NCBI RefSeq assembly: GCF_013823385.1
Contig: NZ_PNMA01000001.1
Coordinates: forward strand, 352,135-393,264
Direction of reading: 5' to 3'
Length of the DNA stretch: 41,130 nt
Source: Hyphomonas sp.
Lineage (GTDB): Bacteria; Pseudomonadota; Alphaproteobacteria; Caulobacterales; Hyphomonadaceae
A model generated the notes under the pieces. It searched no databases. It was not told where the DNA came from and saw only the letters and a program-made list of their open reading frames with translations. A program made the position numbers and the translations under genes. This document shows, piece after piece, positions 1 through 8,768 of the stretch. Positions within the stretch are counted from its first letter, which is position 1. Each line of letters opens with the position of its first letter.

Positions 1-480
1 GGCGTGGATGAAGGCGCCAGCCTGCTGCTGGACGGCCGGGGGCTCAAGCTGCAGGGCAATGAGGGGGGGTACTTCATTGGCCCGAACCTCTTCGACAATG
101 TGAAACCGTCGATGAGATCCTATCAGGAAGAAATCTTCGGGCCGGTATTGCAGGTGATGCGGGTCGAGACGCTGGAAGAGGCCGCTGCGCTGCCCTCAAA
201 CCATCAGTATGGGAATGGCTGCGCCATCTTCACCTCCAATGGCCGCGCCGCGCGCGAATTTGCGGCGCAGGTGAATGTCGGCATGGTGGGCGTGAACGTG
301 CCGATCCCGGTGCCGGTGGCGTATCACACCTTTGGCGGCTGGAAACGCTCTGCCTTCGGTGACACGAACCAGCATGGCCCCGAGGGCGTGCGCTTCTACA
401 CCAAGATCAAGACCGTGACCCAGCGCTGGCCGGAAGGCGATATCGGCGACCAGGCATTTGTCATTCCAACAATGGGATAA
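1..480 (+). CDS. mmsA: Methylmalonate-semialdehyde dehydrogenase (CoA-acylating), C-terminal part
   Basis: Partial gene: the reading frame is open from the first base of the window, so only about the last 160 residues are present and the catalytic cysteine region lies outside. The visible part carries the aldehyde dehydrogenase family C-terminal signatures [10 protein letters not shown] and [11 protein letters not shown], then [20 protein letters not shown], which is characteristic of the MmsA/ALDH6 branch. The family oxidises (methyl)malonate semialdehyde with NAD and CoA to propionyl- or acetyl-CoA in the cytoplasm, the last step of valine degradation. The next gene starts 4 bp after the stop and mmsB follows, which supports the assignment. 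The subfamily is confident; the exact substrate is inferred. Confidence 0.9.
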   Translation, partial: GVDEGASLLLDGRGLKLQGNEGGYFIGPNLFDNVKPSMRSYQEEIFGPVLQVMRVETLEEAAALPSNHQYGNGCAIFTSNGRAAREFAAQVNVGMVGVNVPIPVPVAYHTFGGWKRSAFGDTNQHGPEGVRFYTKIKTVTQRWPEGDIGDQAFVIPTMG

Positions 481-484
481 TCCG

Positions 485-1261
485 ATGACCGAGTACAAGA
501 CGATCCAGTTCGAACAGAAGGGCCGTGTGGCTGTGGTGACGCTCAACCGTCCCGACAGCCTCAACGCCCTTAATGCAGAGATCATGCGCGAGGTTGTCGA
601 TTGCTTCATGGCGATTGACCGCAACAAGGAGATTGCCGTCAGCGTGCTGACGGGCGCAGGCCGCGCCTTTGCGGCGGGCGCCGACATCAAGGAAATGCAG
701 CCGCAGTCTTTCTCCGACATGTATGTCGAGGACTATTTCGCCGGTTGGGACCGTTTCGCTGCCTGCCGCAAGCCGGTGATCGCTGCGGTAAACGGCTTTG
801 CGCTCGGTGGCGGGTGTGAGCTGGCGATGATGTGTGACGTAATCATTGCCTCCGACAAGGCCAAGTTCGGCCAGCCTGAAATCAAGCTCGGCGTGACGCC
901 CGGCATGGGCGGCTCGATCCGGCTGACCAAAGCTGTCGGCAAGGCAAAGGCAATGGATCTGGTGCTGACCGGGCGCATGATCGATGGCGCGGAGGCAGAC
1001 CGGATTGGCCTTGTCTCCCGCGTGGTGCCGCATGATACGCTGATGGACGTTGCGCTGGAAGCAGCCAATGAGATTGCCGGCTTCTCCATTCCTTCGATCA
1101 TGGCGGCCAAGGAAATGGTGGCGCGGTCTCTGGAACTTCCGACCACGGAAGGCGTGAAATTCGAACGCCGCCTGTTCCAGGGCCTGTTTGGCACTGCTGA
1201 TCAGAAAGAGGGCATGGCCGCGTTCAGCGAGAAGCGCGCAGCGAAGTTTGAAGACAAATAA
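485..1261 (+). CDS. Enoyl-CoA hydratase (short-chain, crotonase family)
   Basis: A 258-residue protein of the usual crotonase length. Both catalytic glutamates of true hydratases are present: E112 in GGGCELAMMCD and E132 in GQPEIKLG. The oxyanion-hole segments AGRAFAAGADIKEM and NGFALGGG are intact. It should add water to short 2-enoyl-CoAs such as methacrylyl-CoA in valine breakdown. The start chosen is the ATG at 485, giving MTEYKTIQF; a longer in-frame start at 458 would lie inside mmsA. It sits 4 bp after mmsA and 27 bp before mmsB, so it is surely co-transcribed with them. The reaction class is secure; the natural substrate is inferred from the neighbours. Confidence 0.93.
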   Translation: MTEYKTIQFEQKGRVAVVTLNRPDSLNALNAEIMREVVDCFMAIDRNKEIAVSVLTGAGRAFAAGADIKEMQPQSFSDMYVEDYFAGWDRFAACRKPVIAAVNGFALGGGCELAMMCDVIIASDKAKFGQPEIKLGVTPGMGGSIRLTKAVGKAKAMDLVLTGRMIDGAEADRIGLVSRVVPHDTLMDVALEAANEIAGFSIPSIMAAKEMVARSLELPTTEGVKFERRLFQGLFGTADQKEGMAAFSEKRAAKFEDK

Positions 1262-1288
1262 GCAGCCCGCGCTGCAGGAGGAAACATC

Positions 1289-2179
1289 ATGGCGAAGATC
1301 GCTTTCATCGGGCTTGGCAATATGGGCGCCGGCATGTGCGCCAACCTGGTCAAGGCGCACCATGAGGTGGCCGCATTTGACCTGAATGCGGAGGCTGTCT
1401 CGGCTGCGGCCGAGCGGGGCGCGCGCGCCGCAACATCGATTGCGGATGCGGTGAACGGCGTGGATGTTGTGGTCACCATGCTGCCGGCGGGCAAGCATGT
1501 TCTGGGTGTATATTTCGGCGCAGACGGCGTTGCCGAACACGCGCAGCAAGGCATTCTGTTGATCGACTGTTCTACCATCGCCGTTACCGATGCGCGCGAG
1601 GCACATGAGAAGGCTTCCAATGCCGGCTTCATGATGGTCGATGCCCCTGTCTCGGGCGGCACTGCGGCGGCAGATGCTGGTACACTGACTTTCATGGCCG
1701 GCGGCACGAAGATCGCCTACGAACTGGCCGAGCCAATTCTCAAAGGAATGGGCAAGAACATCTTTCATGCCGGCGGGGCGGGGAACGGGCAGGCGGCAAA
1801 GATCGCCAACAACATGCTGCTCGGCATTTCCATGATCGGCACCTGCGAGGCGTTCAACCTGGCTGAAAAGCTGGGCCTCGACGCGCAGACCTTTTTCAAC
1901 ATCTCGTCTGTTTCCTCCGGCCAGTGCTGGAGCATGACCAGCTATTGCCCGGCGCCGGGCCCTGTCCCCACTTCACCCGCCAACCGCGACTACAAGCCGG
2001 GCTTCGCGGTTGCCATGATGCTGAAAGACCTGCATCTGGCCGCCGACGCCGCCAAGGCGGCTGGGGCAGACATTCGCCTCGGAGAACTTGCCGAAAGCAT
2101 CTACCAGAACCTCTCCGAGCGCGGCTTTGACGGCCTGGATTTTTCCGGCGTGCTGAAAGACCTGAAAGGGGATCTCTGA
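1289..2179 (+). CDS. mmsB: 3-hydroxyisobutyrate dehydrogenase
   Basis: A 296-residue beta-hydroxyacid dehydrogenase. The N-terminal Rossmann motif GLGNMGAGM starts near residue 7. The substrate-binding motif DAPVSGGTAAADAGTLTF lies near residues 118-135. The catalytic lysine lies in GNGQAAKIANNMLLG near residue 170. The family oxidises 3-hydroxyisobutyrate to methylmalonate semialdehyde with NAD, feeding MmsA next door. The ATG at 1289 is preceded by a strong AGGAGG about 6 bp upstream. Only 3 bp separate its stop from the next gene, so translation is probably coupled. Confidence 0.94.
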   Translation: MAKIAFIGLGNMGAGMCANLVKAHHEVAAFDLNAEAVSAAAERGARAATSIADAVNGVDVVVTMLPAGKHVLGVYFGADGVAEHAQQGILLIDCSTIAVTDAREAHEKASNAGFMMVDAPVSGGTAAADAGTLTFMAGGTKIAYELAEPILKGMGKNIFHAGGAGNGQAAKIANNMLLGISMIGTCEAFNLAEKLGLDAQTFFNISSVSSGQCWSMTSYCPAPGPVPTSPANRDYKPGFAVAMMLKDLHLAADAAKAAGADIRLGELAESIYQNLSERGFDGLDFSGVLKDLKGDL

Positions 2180-2182
2180 TCC

Positions 2183-2983
2183 ATGCAGCAGGCTGAAGAT
2201 TTCCGGGCGGAAAGCCGGGCGTTGCATGCGCTGATTTCCGCGACGGCGCCGGTCCGATATACCGAGCCGACCCAGTTCAAGGGCTGGGGCATTCATGATG
2301 TGCTTCAGCATCTGCACTTCTGGAACCGGATGGCCTATCTTCAGCTGGCGGACGAGGCCGAGCTGGTTCACCATCTGAAGACGATGGCCAGTTCCGGCAA
2401 ATCCATGCGGGCATATGAGAGTGAAGTACTGGCAGGGCTTGAGGGCTATGCTCTGGTCGCCGAATGGGAAAAGCAGTTCGAGGAAACGGCCGGCCGTTTC
2501 GCGAGCGCTGACCCCAGGGCGCGCCTGAAATGGGCGGGGCCGGATATGAGCGCGCGCTCTTCGATCACCGCTCGCCTGATGGAAACATGGGCACACGGAC
2601 AGGAAGTCTACGACCATCTGGGCGTCGTGCGCCAGAATGAGGACCGGATCGGCAATATCGTGACGCTGGGCATCAATACCTTTGGGTGGACTTACGCGAC
2701 GCGCCGGGAAAAGCCGCCGGGGGAGATGCCCTATGTCTTGCTCACGGCGCCTTCGGGCGCGGTCTGGACGCATGGAACCCCCAGTGACGCCGAGAGGATC
2801 GAAGGCCGGGCGGAGGAATTCTGTCAGGTCGTCACGCAGACGCGCAACATTGCCGACACATCCCTGGAGGTGACCGGCGCGGTGGCGGCCGACTGGATGT
2901 CCAAGGCGCAGTGCTTCGCCGGGCCGCCCGCAACGCCGCCCGCGCCGGGCACTCGCCAAACGTCCCCGTCTGAAACTCACTGA
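2183..2983 (+). CDS. TIGR03084-type (DinB/maleylpyruvate isomerase-like) metal-binding protein
   Basis: A 266-residue protein whose N-terminal half looks like the DinB/MDMPI four-helix metal-binding fold. Candidate metal ligands are the histidines in GIHDVLQHLHFW (near residues 33-43) and in ETWAHGQEVYDH (near 134-145). The C-terminal half has the wider TIGR03084 look, with GINTFGWTYATR. The family has no firmly established reaction; some relatives are thiol-dependent isomerases or transferases. The gene lies within 3 bp of mmsB and 26 bp of the next crotonase gene, suggesting a role in acyl-CoA or branched-chain metabolism. The last 25 or so residues are proline-rich and probably disordered. 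Family assignment is fairly sure; the function is unknown. Confidence 0.75.
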   Translation: MQQAEDFRAESRALHALISATAPVRYTEPTQFKGWGIHDVLQHLHFWNRMAYLQLADEAELVHHLKTMASSGKSMRAYESEVLAGLEGYALVAEWEKQFEETAGRFASADPRARLKWAGPDMSARSSITARLMETWAHGQEVYDHLGVVRQNEDRIGNIVTLGINTFGWTYATRREKPPGEMPYVLLTAPSGAVWTHGTPSDAERIEGRAEEFCQVVTQTRNIADTSLEVTGAVAADWMSKAQCFAGPPATPPAPGTRQTSPSETH

Positions 2984-3009
2984 ACACGCTAACGTCAAAG
3001 GAAACGCCC

Positions 3010-3807
3010 ATGTCCATTCTGCTGCTGGAGAAACGCGGCCCCATCGCCGTGATGACGCTGAACCGTCCCGAAATGATGAACGCGCTCGGGCAGGAAGGGG
3101 ATGGGCCCGCTGTGGCGGCGGTGTGCGCCGAGATTGCAGCCGATCCGCAGATCCGCTGCGCGATCCTCACCGGCGCTGGCCGCGCCTTCTCTGCGGGCGG
3201 TGATGTGAAGGCGATGAAGGAGAAGACCGGCGCATTCGGCGGAAGCCCGGCGGACATCCGCGAAGGCTATCGCCGCAACATCCACATGATCGTCCGCTCG
3301 CTGTATAATATGGAAACTCCGCTGATTTCCGCCATCAATGGCCCCGCCATCGGTCTTGGATGTGATGTGGCCTGCATGGCGGACATCCGCATTGCTTCGG
3401 AAACGGCAAAACTAGGCGTGACGTTCCTGAAACTGGGCCTCATTCCTGGGGATGGCGGCGCCTGGTTGCTGCCGCGCCTCATTGGATCGTCTCGCGCAGC
3501 CGAATTGCTGTTCACGGGCGACGTGATCGACGCGAAGACCGCAGCAGAATGGGGCCTCGTCTCCCGCGTCGTGCCGACGGACAAACTGATGGATGAAGCC
3601 ATGGCGATGGCCGAGAAGATTGCGGGCCAGCCGCCCCAGGCGCTGCGCCTTGCCAAGACGCTGATGCGCCATGGGACCAACGCTTCCTATGATACGATCA
3701 TGGAGCTGTCGGCCGCCTCGCAGGCGCTGATGCATGAAACCGATGATCACATCGAAGGCGTCAACGCGATCCTTGAGAAGCGCACACCGGTGTTCAAGGG
3801 AAAATAA
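3010..3807 (+). CDS. Crotonase-family enoyl-CoA hydratase/isomerase homologue, atypical active site
   Basis: A 265-residue crotonase-fold protein with clear CoA and oxyanion-hole segments, AGRAFSAGGDVKAM and NGPAIGLGCDVACM. Unlike the hydratase at 485-1261, the first catalytic Glu is Asp (D119) and the second position falls on a hydrophobic residue (TFLKLG around 139-144). An Asp follows in IPGDGG (D148). This pattern is seen in crotonase relatives doing isomerisation, hydrolysis or other chemistry, so plain hydratase activity is doubtful. The ATG at 3010 has AAAGGA about 7 bp upstream. It is the last gene of the operon and is followed by a strong terminator. Confidence 0.88.
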   Translation: MSILLLEKRGPIAVMTLNRPEMMNALGQEGDGPAVAAVCAEIAADPQIRCAILTGAGRAFSAGGDVKAMKEKTGAFGGSPADIREGYRRNIHMIVRSLYNMETPLISAINGPAIGLGCDVACMADIRIASETAKLGVTFLKLGLIPGDGGAWLLPRLIGSSRAAELLFTGDVIDAKTAAEWGLVSRVVPTDKLMDEAMAMAEKIAGQPPQALRLAKTLMRHGTNASYDTIMELSAASQALMHETDDHIEGVNAILEKRTPVFKGK

Positions 3808-3832
3808 ATTCCGTCTACTGCTTAAGTTAAGA

Positions 3833-3860
3833 GGGCGCGAGATAATCTCGCGCCCTTTTT
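3833..3860 (+). terminator. Rho-independent terminator after the mms/ech operon
   Basis: A perfect 10-bp stem, GGGCGCGAGA (3833-3842) and TCTCGCGCCC (3846-3855), closes a TAA loop and is followed by TTTTT. It lies 26 bp after the crotonase stop and 2 bp before the end of the convergent CaiB-type gene. It therefore ends + strand transcription; the stem could also block read-through from the opposite side, though the T-tract is good on the + strand only. Confidence 0.9.
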
Positions 3861-3861
3861 G

Positions 3862-5061
3862 TCAGAAGACGATGCCGGATTTGTAGAGGGTCTCTATGTC
3901 TGCCTCGCTCCGCCCAAGAGAGCCGAGCACGGCTTTCGTGTGTTCGCCGGGTGCCGGGGAGGGGCCTTTCGGGCCGTCGTCCGCGCCGGGGAAACGAACC
4001 GGTGATGCAGGTGAGGCATAGGTCGTGCCGTCGCCCTTGGAGCTGGGCGTCTGGACGATGGCGCCCGCCGCGAATGCCTGCGGATCGCTGGCAACTTCCG
4101 CCAGCGTCTGAACCGGGGCCCAGGCAATCGATTCTGCGTCAAGGCGCGCGGCCAGTTCCTTCATCTCATAGGCGCCGAAGCCCGCATCGAGAATGTTGAC
4201 GACTTCTGCATTGTTGGCGCGTCGGCCCTTGGCATTGTTGAAGCGCGGATCGGTGGCGAGTTCGGGCCGGTTGATCACCCGGCAGAGCGGCGCCCAATCC
4301 GTCTCGCCCTGGCGGGCAACGATGCAGAACCATTTTTCGTCCTTGCTCTGATAGAAGTTCGAAATCGGAACATTCTGCTCGTGCCGACCCTTGGTAGAGG
4401 CGACGCGGCCAAAGAAAAGCTGGATCGCGAGATCGGAGCCCATAGTGTAGAGGCCGGTTCGGAAGAGGGATGCCTCGACGAGACGGCCATTTCCGGTGCG
4501 CTGGGCTTCCACCAGCGCCGCGCAGATGCCGGCGGCCGCCGCAATGGAGGTTGTGTGATCCCCAAAAGCCGTCCGTAGAGGGAAGGGCTCGCCGCCCTTG
4601 GGGATGGTGAGGTTGGCAACGCCCGTGCGGCTCCAGAAGCTGGCGATGTCAAAGCCCGGACGATCCGCATCCGGACCTTCAAGGCCGTAACCCGAAAGGG
4701 AGCAGTAGACGAGTTTCGGGTTCAGCTCCTTCAGGGACGCGTAGTCCAGCCCCGAGCGGGCAAGGCCGCCGGGGCGGACATTGGTCAGGAACACGTCGGC
4801 GTCTTTCACCAGTTCACGGATGAGCGCCTGGCCCTCTGCCTTGCTGGTGTCGATGATGATCGACTGTTTGCCACGATTGTCGAAATCGAAGACGGGATTG
4901 TCGGGATAGTCTGTGCCGATCGTGCGGAAGAAGAGGCGGATGGGATCACCGCCGGGCGGCTCGATCTTGACGACATCGGCGCCCCAGTCACGAAGGATAC
5001 AGCCGGCGCCGGGGGCGGCCATGTAGGTAGCGTATTCGATGACGCGGATGCCTTCGAGCAT
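3862..5061 (-). CDS. CaiB/BaiF-type CoA-transferase (class III)
   Basis: A 399-residue protein of usual length for class III CoA-transferases. It opens with MLEGIRVIEYATYMAAPGAG and has RDWGADVVKIEPPGGDP, the family's N-terminal CoA-binding segment. The catalytic aspartate, which forms the acyl-anhydride in formyl-CoA transferase, appears as D168 in TAFGDHTTS. These enzymes move CoA between carboxylic acids. The ATG at 5061 has AGGGAG upstream. The gene converges on the valine-type operon across the terminator. The substrate cannot be read from the sequence; formyl-CoA transferase and alpha-methylacyl-CoA racemase are close relatives. Confidence 0.9.
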   Translation of the reverse strand: MLEGIRVIEYATYMAAPGAGCILRDWGADVVKIEPPGGDPIRLFFRTIGTDYPDNPVFDFDNRGKQSIIIDTSKAEGQALIRELVKDADVFLTNVRPGGLARSGLDYASLKELNPKLVYCSLSGYGLEGPDADRPGFDIASFWSRTGVANLTIPKGGEPFPLRTAFGDHTTSIAAAAGICAALVEAQRTGNGRLVEASLFRTGLYTMGSDLAIQLFFGRVASTKGRHEQNVPISNFYQSKDEKWFCIVARQGETDWAPLCRVINRPELATDPRFNNAKGRRANNAEVVNILDAGFGAYEMKELAARLDAESIAWAPVQTLAEVASDPQAFAAGAIVQTPSSKGDGTTYASPASPVRFPGADDGPKGPSPAPGEHTKAVLGSLGRSEADIETLYKSGIVF

Positions 5062-5154
5062 AATGGGTCTCCCTTATGGGCAGCGAAGCCGCCTGTTCTG
5101 ACGGCAGATTAGGCGGCGGGGGCTTGCCTCGCCAACCCGTTCCGCAAGGTCAGT

Positions 5155-6864
5155 TCAGCCCGCTTCGGGGCGCGGGGCGGCGCCGGGCATTCCGGCGAGC
5201 GCCTTTGCCTGGCCAACCCAGTCGTCCCGCTCGATCCGGCCTTTGAAATGCAGGAGCTTTTCATCGACATAGGCGACGTCTTCATCCGTCCATTCGGCAA
5301 TCTGCCAGAAGTAGAACACACCCACTTCGTGGAGCAGCTCAGTGAGGATGGGGCCGACGCCGATGATCTGGGCGAGGTCGTCGCCTTCGCCAAAGGCGGC
5401 GTGGGTGAGGAGGTTTGCCTGATCGCCGGGTTTGCGGGCCTTGGCGATGGCTTCGGCGCGGCGGTGGATCTCCGCAGCCGGCAGAGGACGGGTGGTGCGG
5501 GTGCTGGGGCGCGCTTCCAGCGCGGTTGTTTCCGCGCGGGCGCGCGGGGTTTCAGGCTCTGCCCGGCTGTCGCCGCGGCCGCGAAGCATGTGGTGGAGCG
5601 CCGTGATGCCGTATTCGATGGAGGTGAGCCGGTCTTCGAGGGCGGTGAAGTCCTCGCGTGAGACCTCGCCGGGCGGAGGATTGTGGACGGCCTCCTGAAT
5701 GGCCATGAGGCGCCGCTCAAGCGATTCCAGGCGGTTTTGGCCGCGCAGTTCGTTGCGGATTGTTCCTACCGATGCGTCCAGAGAGGCGAGTTGAACGAAC
5801 AGCGGTTCGAGATCGGGGCCGCGCCGGGAGGCGACGACTTCGAGATCTGACTCGATGGCGGCGAGTGTGCCGATCAGCGCGTCGTTGAGCGGTGTATTCG
5901 CGGCGATCCGTTCCTGCACGAGGGCGAAGCGGTCGGAGAGGGAGGCGTCAATCTCGGCAAGCCGGCTGTGGAGCGGGTCGAGGTCTGGCATGTCGGGCAG
6001 TTCGATGCGGGCGATGGCCTGGCCGACCGAGCCGACTTCCCCCGACACTTTGGCGACATCGGCGGCCACGTTTGCCACTTCGCCGGAGACGGCGGAGAGT
6101 TCGGCGGCCAGAACGGCGACATCACCGGCAAGGCTGGCGAAATTGTCTTTGGTATCAAGGGCGTCCAGAAGCTCTTCCAGCTTGGACAGGCGGGTCTCGA
6201 TGGGCCGCAGGTCGACTTCGGGCGGCTGAAGCTCCGACAGGCTGAGATCGAGCCGCGCAAGGCCACTATGGACCGGGCCAAGATCGACCTCGGGGATACG
6301 GAAGTTGGTGATCGCGGCTTCGAGCGCGCCGAGGCGGTCCTGCAGGGGCGTCAGGTCTGGCCGGCTGGCGGCGACTGTCTCGGAAAGGGCGGCGACGCGC
6401 AGGTTGACGCTGTCGACATCGGGCATCTGAATGCCGTCCACACGCTGGGCAACGTCCCGGATGCCCTGGGAGAGGGCATCGAGGTGAATGCTGCGCAGGG
6501 AGGCGATGGAGGCGGAGATGGTGGAGACGGCCTGCTCGATCATGCCGATGCGGTCTTTCATCGCGCCGAGATCGGGATCGGGCGCGGCAAGCTGTTGTTC
6601 CAGCAGCAGGAGGCGGCTCTGGAGCGGCTCAAAGTCCGGCTGTGGCGGCTGGTAGGCGGCGAGGGCGGCTGTCAGGCTGGCGTCTATGTCTTCGCGCTTG
6701 AGGGCGCGGCCGTCGGCGATGGCTGTCTCCACCTGCCGGGTGAGTTCGGCATGGGTTTCCGTCACATCAATGAAGCGCCGGCGCAGCCACCACCAGGCGA
6801 GGGCTGCCCCCAGCGCTGCAGAGACGCACATGAAGAAGAATATCTGGATAAGCAGGAACCACAT
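5155..6864 (-). CDS. Membrane-anchored coiled-coil protein with C-terminal helix-hairpin-helix domain
   Basis: About 569 residues. One N-terminal membrane segment (near residues 4-25, FLLIQIFFFMCVSAALGAALA) is followed by WWWLRRRF, so the bulk is probably cytoplasmic. A long middle part (near 35-400) consists of repeating leucine/aspartate/proline units of the form DL.PL..RL..LE, suggesting a coiled coil or spectrin-like rod. The C-terminal 60 residues (LAQIIGVGPILTELLHEVGV, then FYFWQIAEWTDEDV) resemble a helix-hairpin-helix domain of the kind fused to many alphaproteobacterial hypothetical proteins. The ATG at 6864 was chosen because GGAG lies 7 bp upstream; a TTG two codons earlier is too close to it. 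It is probably transcribed with the OmpA-type gene 43 bp upstream. Function unknown; a structural or envelope-to-nucleoid role is speculation. Confidence 0.8.
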   Translation of the reverse strand: MWFLLIQIFFFMCVSAALGAALAWWWLRRRFIDVTETHAELTRQVETAIADGRALKREDIDASLTAALAAYQPPQPDFEPLQSRLLLLEQQLAAPDPDLGAMKDRIGMIEQAVSTISASIASLRSIHLDALSQGIRDVAQRVDGIQMPDVDSVNLRVAALSETVAASRPDLTPLQDRLGALEAAITNFRIPEVDLGPVHSGLARLDLSLSELQPPEVDLRPIETRLSKLEELLDALDTKDNFASLAGDVAVLAAELSAVSGEVANVAADVAKVSGEVGSVGQAIARIELPDMPDLDPLHSRLAEIDASLSDRFALVQERIAANTPLNDALIGTLAAIESDLEVVASRRGPDLEPLFVQLASLDASVGTIRNELRGQNRLESLERRLMAIQEAVHNPPPGEVSREDFTALEDRLTSIEYGITALHHMLRGRGDSRAEPETPRARAETTALEARPSTRTTRPLPAAEIHRRAEAIAKARKPGDQANLLTHAAFGEGDDLAQIIGVGPILTELLHEVGVFYFWQIAEWTDEDVAYVDEKLLHFKGRIERDDWVGQAKALAGMPGAAPRPEAG

Positions 6865-6907
6865 GGTCAATCTCCGCCGGTGGGCGCGTTAGGGGGGATC
6901 AGCCGGC

Positions 6908-8080
6908 TCATTCGTCTGGCCTGACAATTCGGATTTCTATCCGGCGATTACGGGCGCGCCCTTCTTCTGTGGCGTTGTCTCCAACGGGCTGGTTCTGGCC
7001 CAGTCCGGCGGCGAGCAGTCTTTCGGGAGGTACGCCCCGCGCGATCATGGCGGCGCGGACGGCTTCGGCCCGGCGCAGGCTGAGCTGGTCGTTGAAGGCC
7101 GGGGTGCCGGTATTGTCCGTGTGCCCCTCAACCCGCAGGGTGCCGGGGCAGTCGGCAGCGGCGCGGGCGGCCAGATCCAGCACGGGACCACTGGCGACAT
7201 TCAGCACGGTGCTGCCGGGGGCAAACTCGATGCGGGCAGCTTGCAGGAGGCGGGAGAGTTCTTCTTCGCAGCTGACAACTGCTTGAATCGGAAGGATTTC
7301 TACGGTTCCGAAGGCGCCGAGGGGAAGACCGGCATTGGCGGCCGCGCGGATGCTTTCGACCTTGGCGTCGTCAGCCTGGCAGCGGAAGCTGAAGGTCAAT
7401 TCCGAGAAGCTGGCGGTGCCGGTTTCACACTGGGCGAGCGTGTCGATGGCGCGCTCGGCAACCGCCTCAAAGCCCGCCGGCGAGGGGCCGTTGGTGACCG
7501 TCATCCGGTTGATCACATCCTGCAGATGGCCGGGTGATCTGAGGCTTTCAGCGCGGGCTGCGAGGGCGGTTCTGAGGGCTTCTGTCGGAACGCGGCCATT
7601 GAGGGTGAGCGCGCCGGCGGTGAGGCGGAAGAGGAATTCGGGATCAGTGGCCGCAGCGGGGGAGGCGGTGATCGAGTTGGCCCGGGCAGGCGTACTGGTC
7701 GCGTAATTGGCAGTGACCCGTGTGACGGGGCGGGCCTTGCCGAGCCAGGTGGGCATGGTGGCCTGGCGCACGGCATTGATGGCACGCTGACCAGCCTCGG
7801 GGCTGGGCGGGTTGCCTTCGAGGGTGACCCACTGGCCAGAGGCGCGGACTTTGGCCCAGCTTTCGCCGGTCTCGGCGAGGGCGCGTTCGGCAGCGGCGCG
7901 GGCCGTGCCCTGGACTGCCGTGACCGCGAGCACCATCCAGCCAAACAGCAGCAGGGCAGCGAGGCCGAGGACGGGGACGAGGCCATAGGGGAAAAACGGC
8001 AGCGCAGCGCCTTCAGCGCGGCGGTAGCGCCGTGCAGAGGGTACGCTTTTGAGACCCGACTGGCTGGAGTCGACCGACAT
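6908..8080 (-). CDS. OmpA/MotB-domain envelope protein
   Basis: A 390-residue protein. A basic N-terminal tail is followed by one membrane segment (near residues 30-55, rich in L/V/A). A periplasmic region then shows two BON-like stretches (WVTLEGNPPSPEAGQRA; LTLNGRVPTEALRTAL). The C-terminal OmpA peptidoglycan-binding domain (near 280-388) carries VEGHTDNTGTPAFNDQLSLR, then RRAEAVRAAM and GRARNRRIEIRI, the family's signature sites. It should anchor the inner membrane to peptidoglycan. The ATG at 8080 has GGCGGAAGA upstream. The coiled-coil HhH gene follows 43 bp downstream, so the two are likely an operon and may act together. Confidence 0.9.
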   Translation of the reverse strand: MSVDSSQSGLKSVPSARRYRRAEGAALPFFPYGLVPVLGLAALLLFGWMVLAVTAVQGTARAAAERALAETGESWAKVRASGQWVTLEGNPPSPEAGQRAINAVRQATMPTWLGKARPVTRVTANYATSTPARANSITASPAAATDPEFLFRLTAGALTLNGRVPTEALRTALAARAESLRSPGHLQDVINRMTVTNGPSPAGFEAVAERAIDTLAQCETGTASFSELTFSFRCQADDAKVESIRAAANAGLPLGAFGTVEILPIQAVVSCEEELSRLLQAARIEFAPGSTVLNVASGPVLDLAARAAADCPGTLRVEGHTDNTGTPAFNDQLSLRRAEAVRAAMIARGVPPERLLAAGLGQNQPVGDNATEEGRARNRRIEIRIVRPDE

Positions 8081-8710
8081 TCTTCCGCCTCTGGTGACCT
8101 GACCCGGACATAGGGATCATGCCTCACCGTCCCCTGACACTACAGGAAGTAAAGCCACAATACTGCATGAGCGGCAATACGAGGCATTAATATTCGGGAA
8201 ACCGTCAGGCCGGGAATTGGCCGATATCAGAGCTCTGTTTTACTTCGATAATTCTTCCTTCTGAGCAAGGGGGTGGGGGATGGCCGCGAGGTCTTCGGTG
8301 AGGAGAGAGGAAACAGGGGCAAGTCGAGCCGGTGATTCCTTCGCCTGTGGAGAGAATATCTGAAGGCTTATTCGTGGCGGGAGAGTATTGGCCTCAGAAA
8401 TTCTTGGAGATCGGCGGAGGGCGGCGGCCCTTTCATTCGTTTGTCCGGGGACTCTTTGCTGGTTTGATCCGAAAAAAGCGGGGGTGAGGAGGATGCAAGT
8501 ATAGCTCGGCCTGGGGCCCCGCCGGATAAGGCGCGGGCGCGATGGGGGACAAGGATGGGCGGGCGTGCCCAGGGCGCAGCAGGAGGGGCAGGGCGGCGCC
8601 GTGGACAGGCCGCGCGAAGATATGCCGTATCCGGACCAAACTATCCTGCAGCCGGGCGTGACAATGGCCGGCAAAACCGTGACATTCCGGGGCCATTTCC
8701 GGTCAGGCGC

Positions 8711-8766
8711 GGACACCGAAGGGACAAATCCGGACAGATTTGGACAATTCCGGACACATCCGGACA
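8711..8766 (+). repeat. Helically phased GGACA / TCCGGACA direct-repeat array
   Basis: Six copies of GGACA begin at 8711, 8722, 8732, 8742, 8752 and 8762, spaced 11, 10, 10, 10 and 10 bp. Copies at 8729, 8749 and 8759 extend to the full octamer TCCGGACA, and the one at 8739 reads TTTGGACA. The 10-bp spacing puts every copy on the same face of the helix, as expected for cooperative protein binding. The array ends 3 bp before a perfect DnaA box and about 30 bp before the pfaC stop codon. Confidence 0.75.
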
Positions 8767-8768
8767 GG

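Noticed and set aside
5968..6924. A 318-codon + strand frame opposite the coiled-coil gene
   Set aside because: It mirrors the repetitive leucine/aspartate gene on the minus strand; its translation is only a reflection of that repeat.
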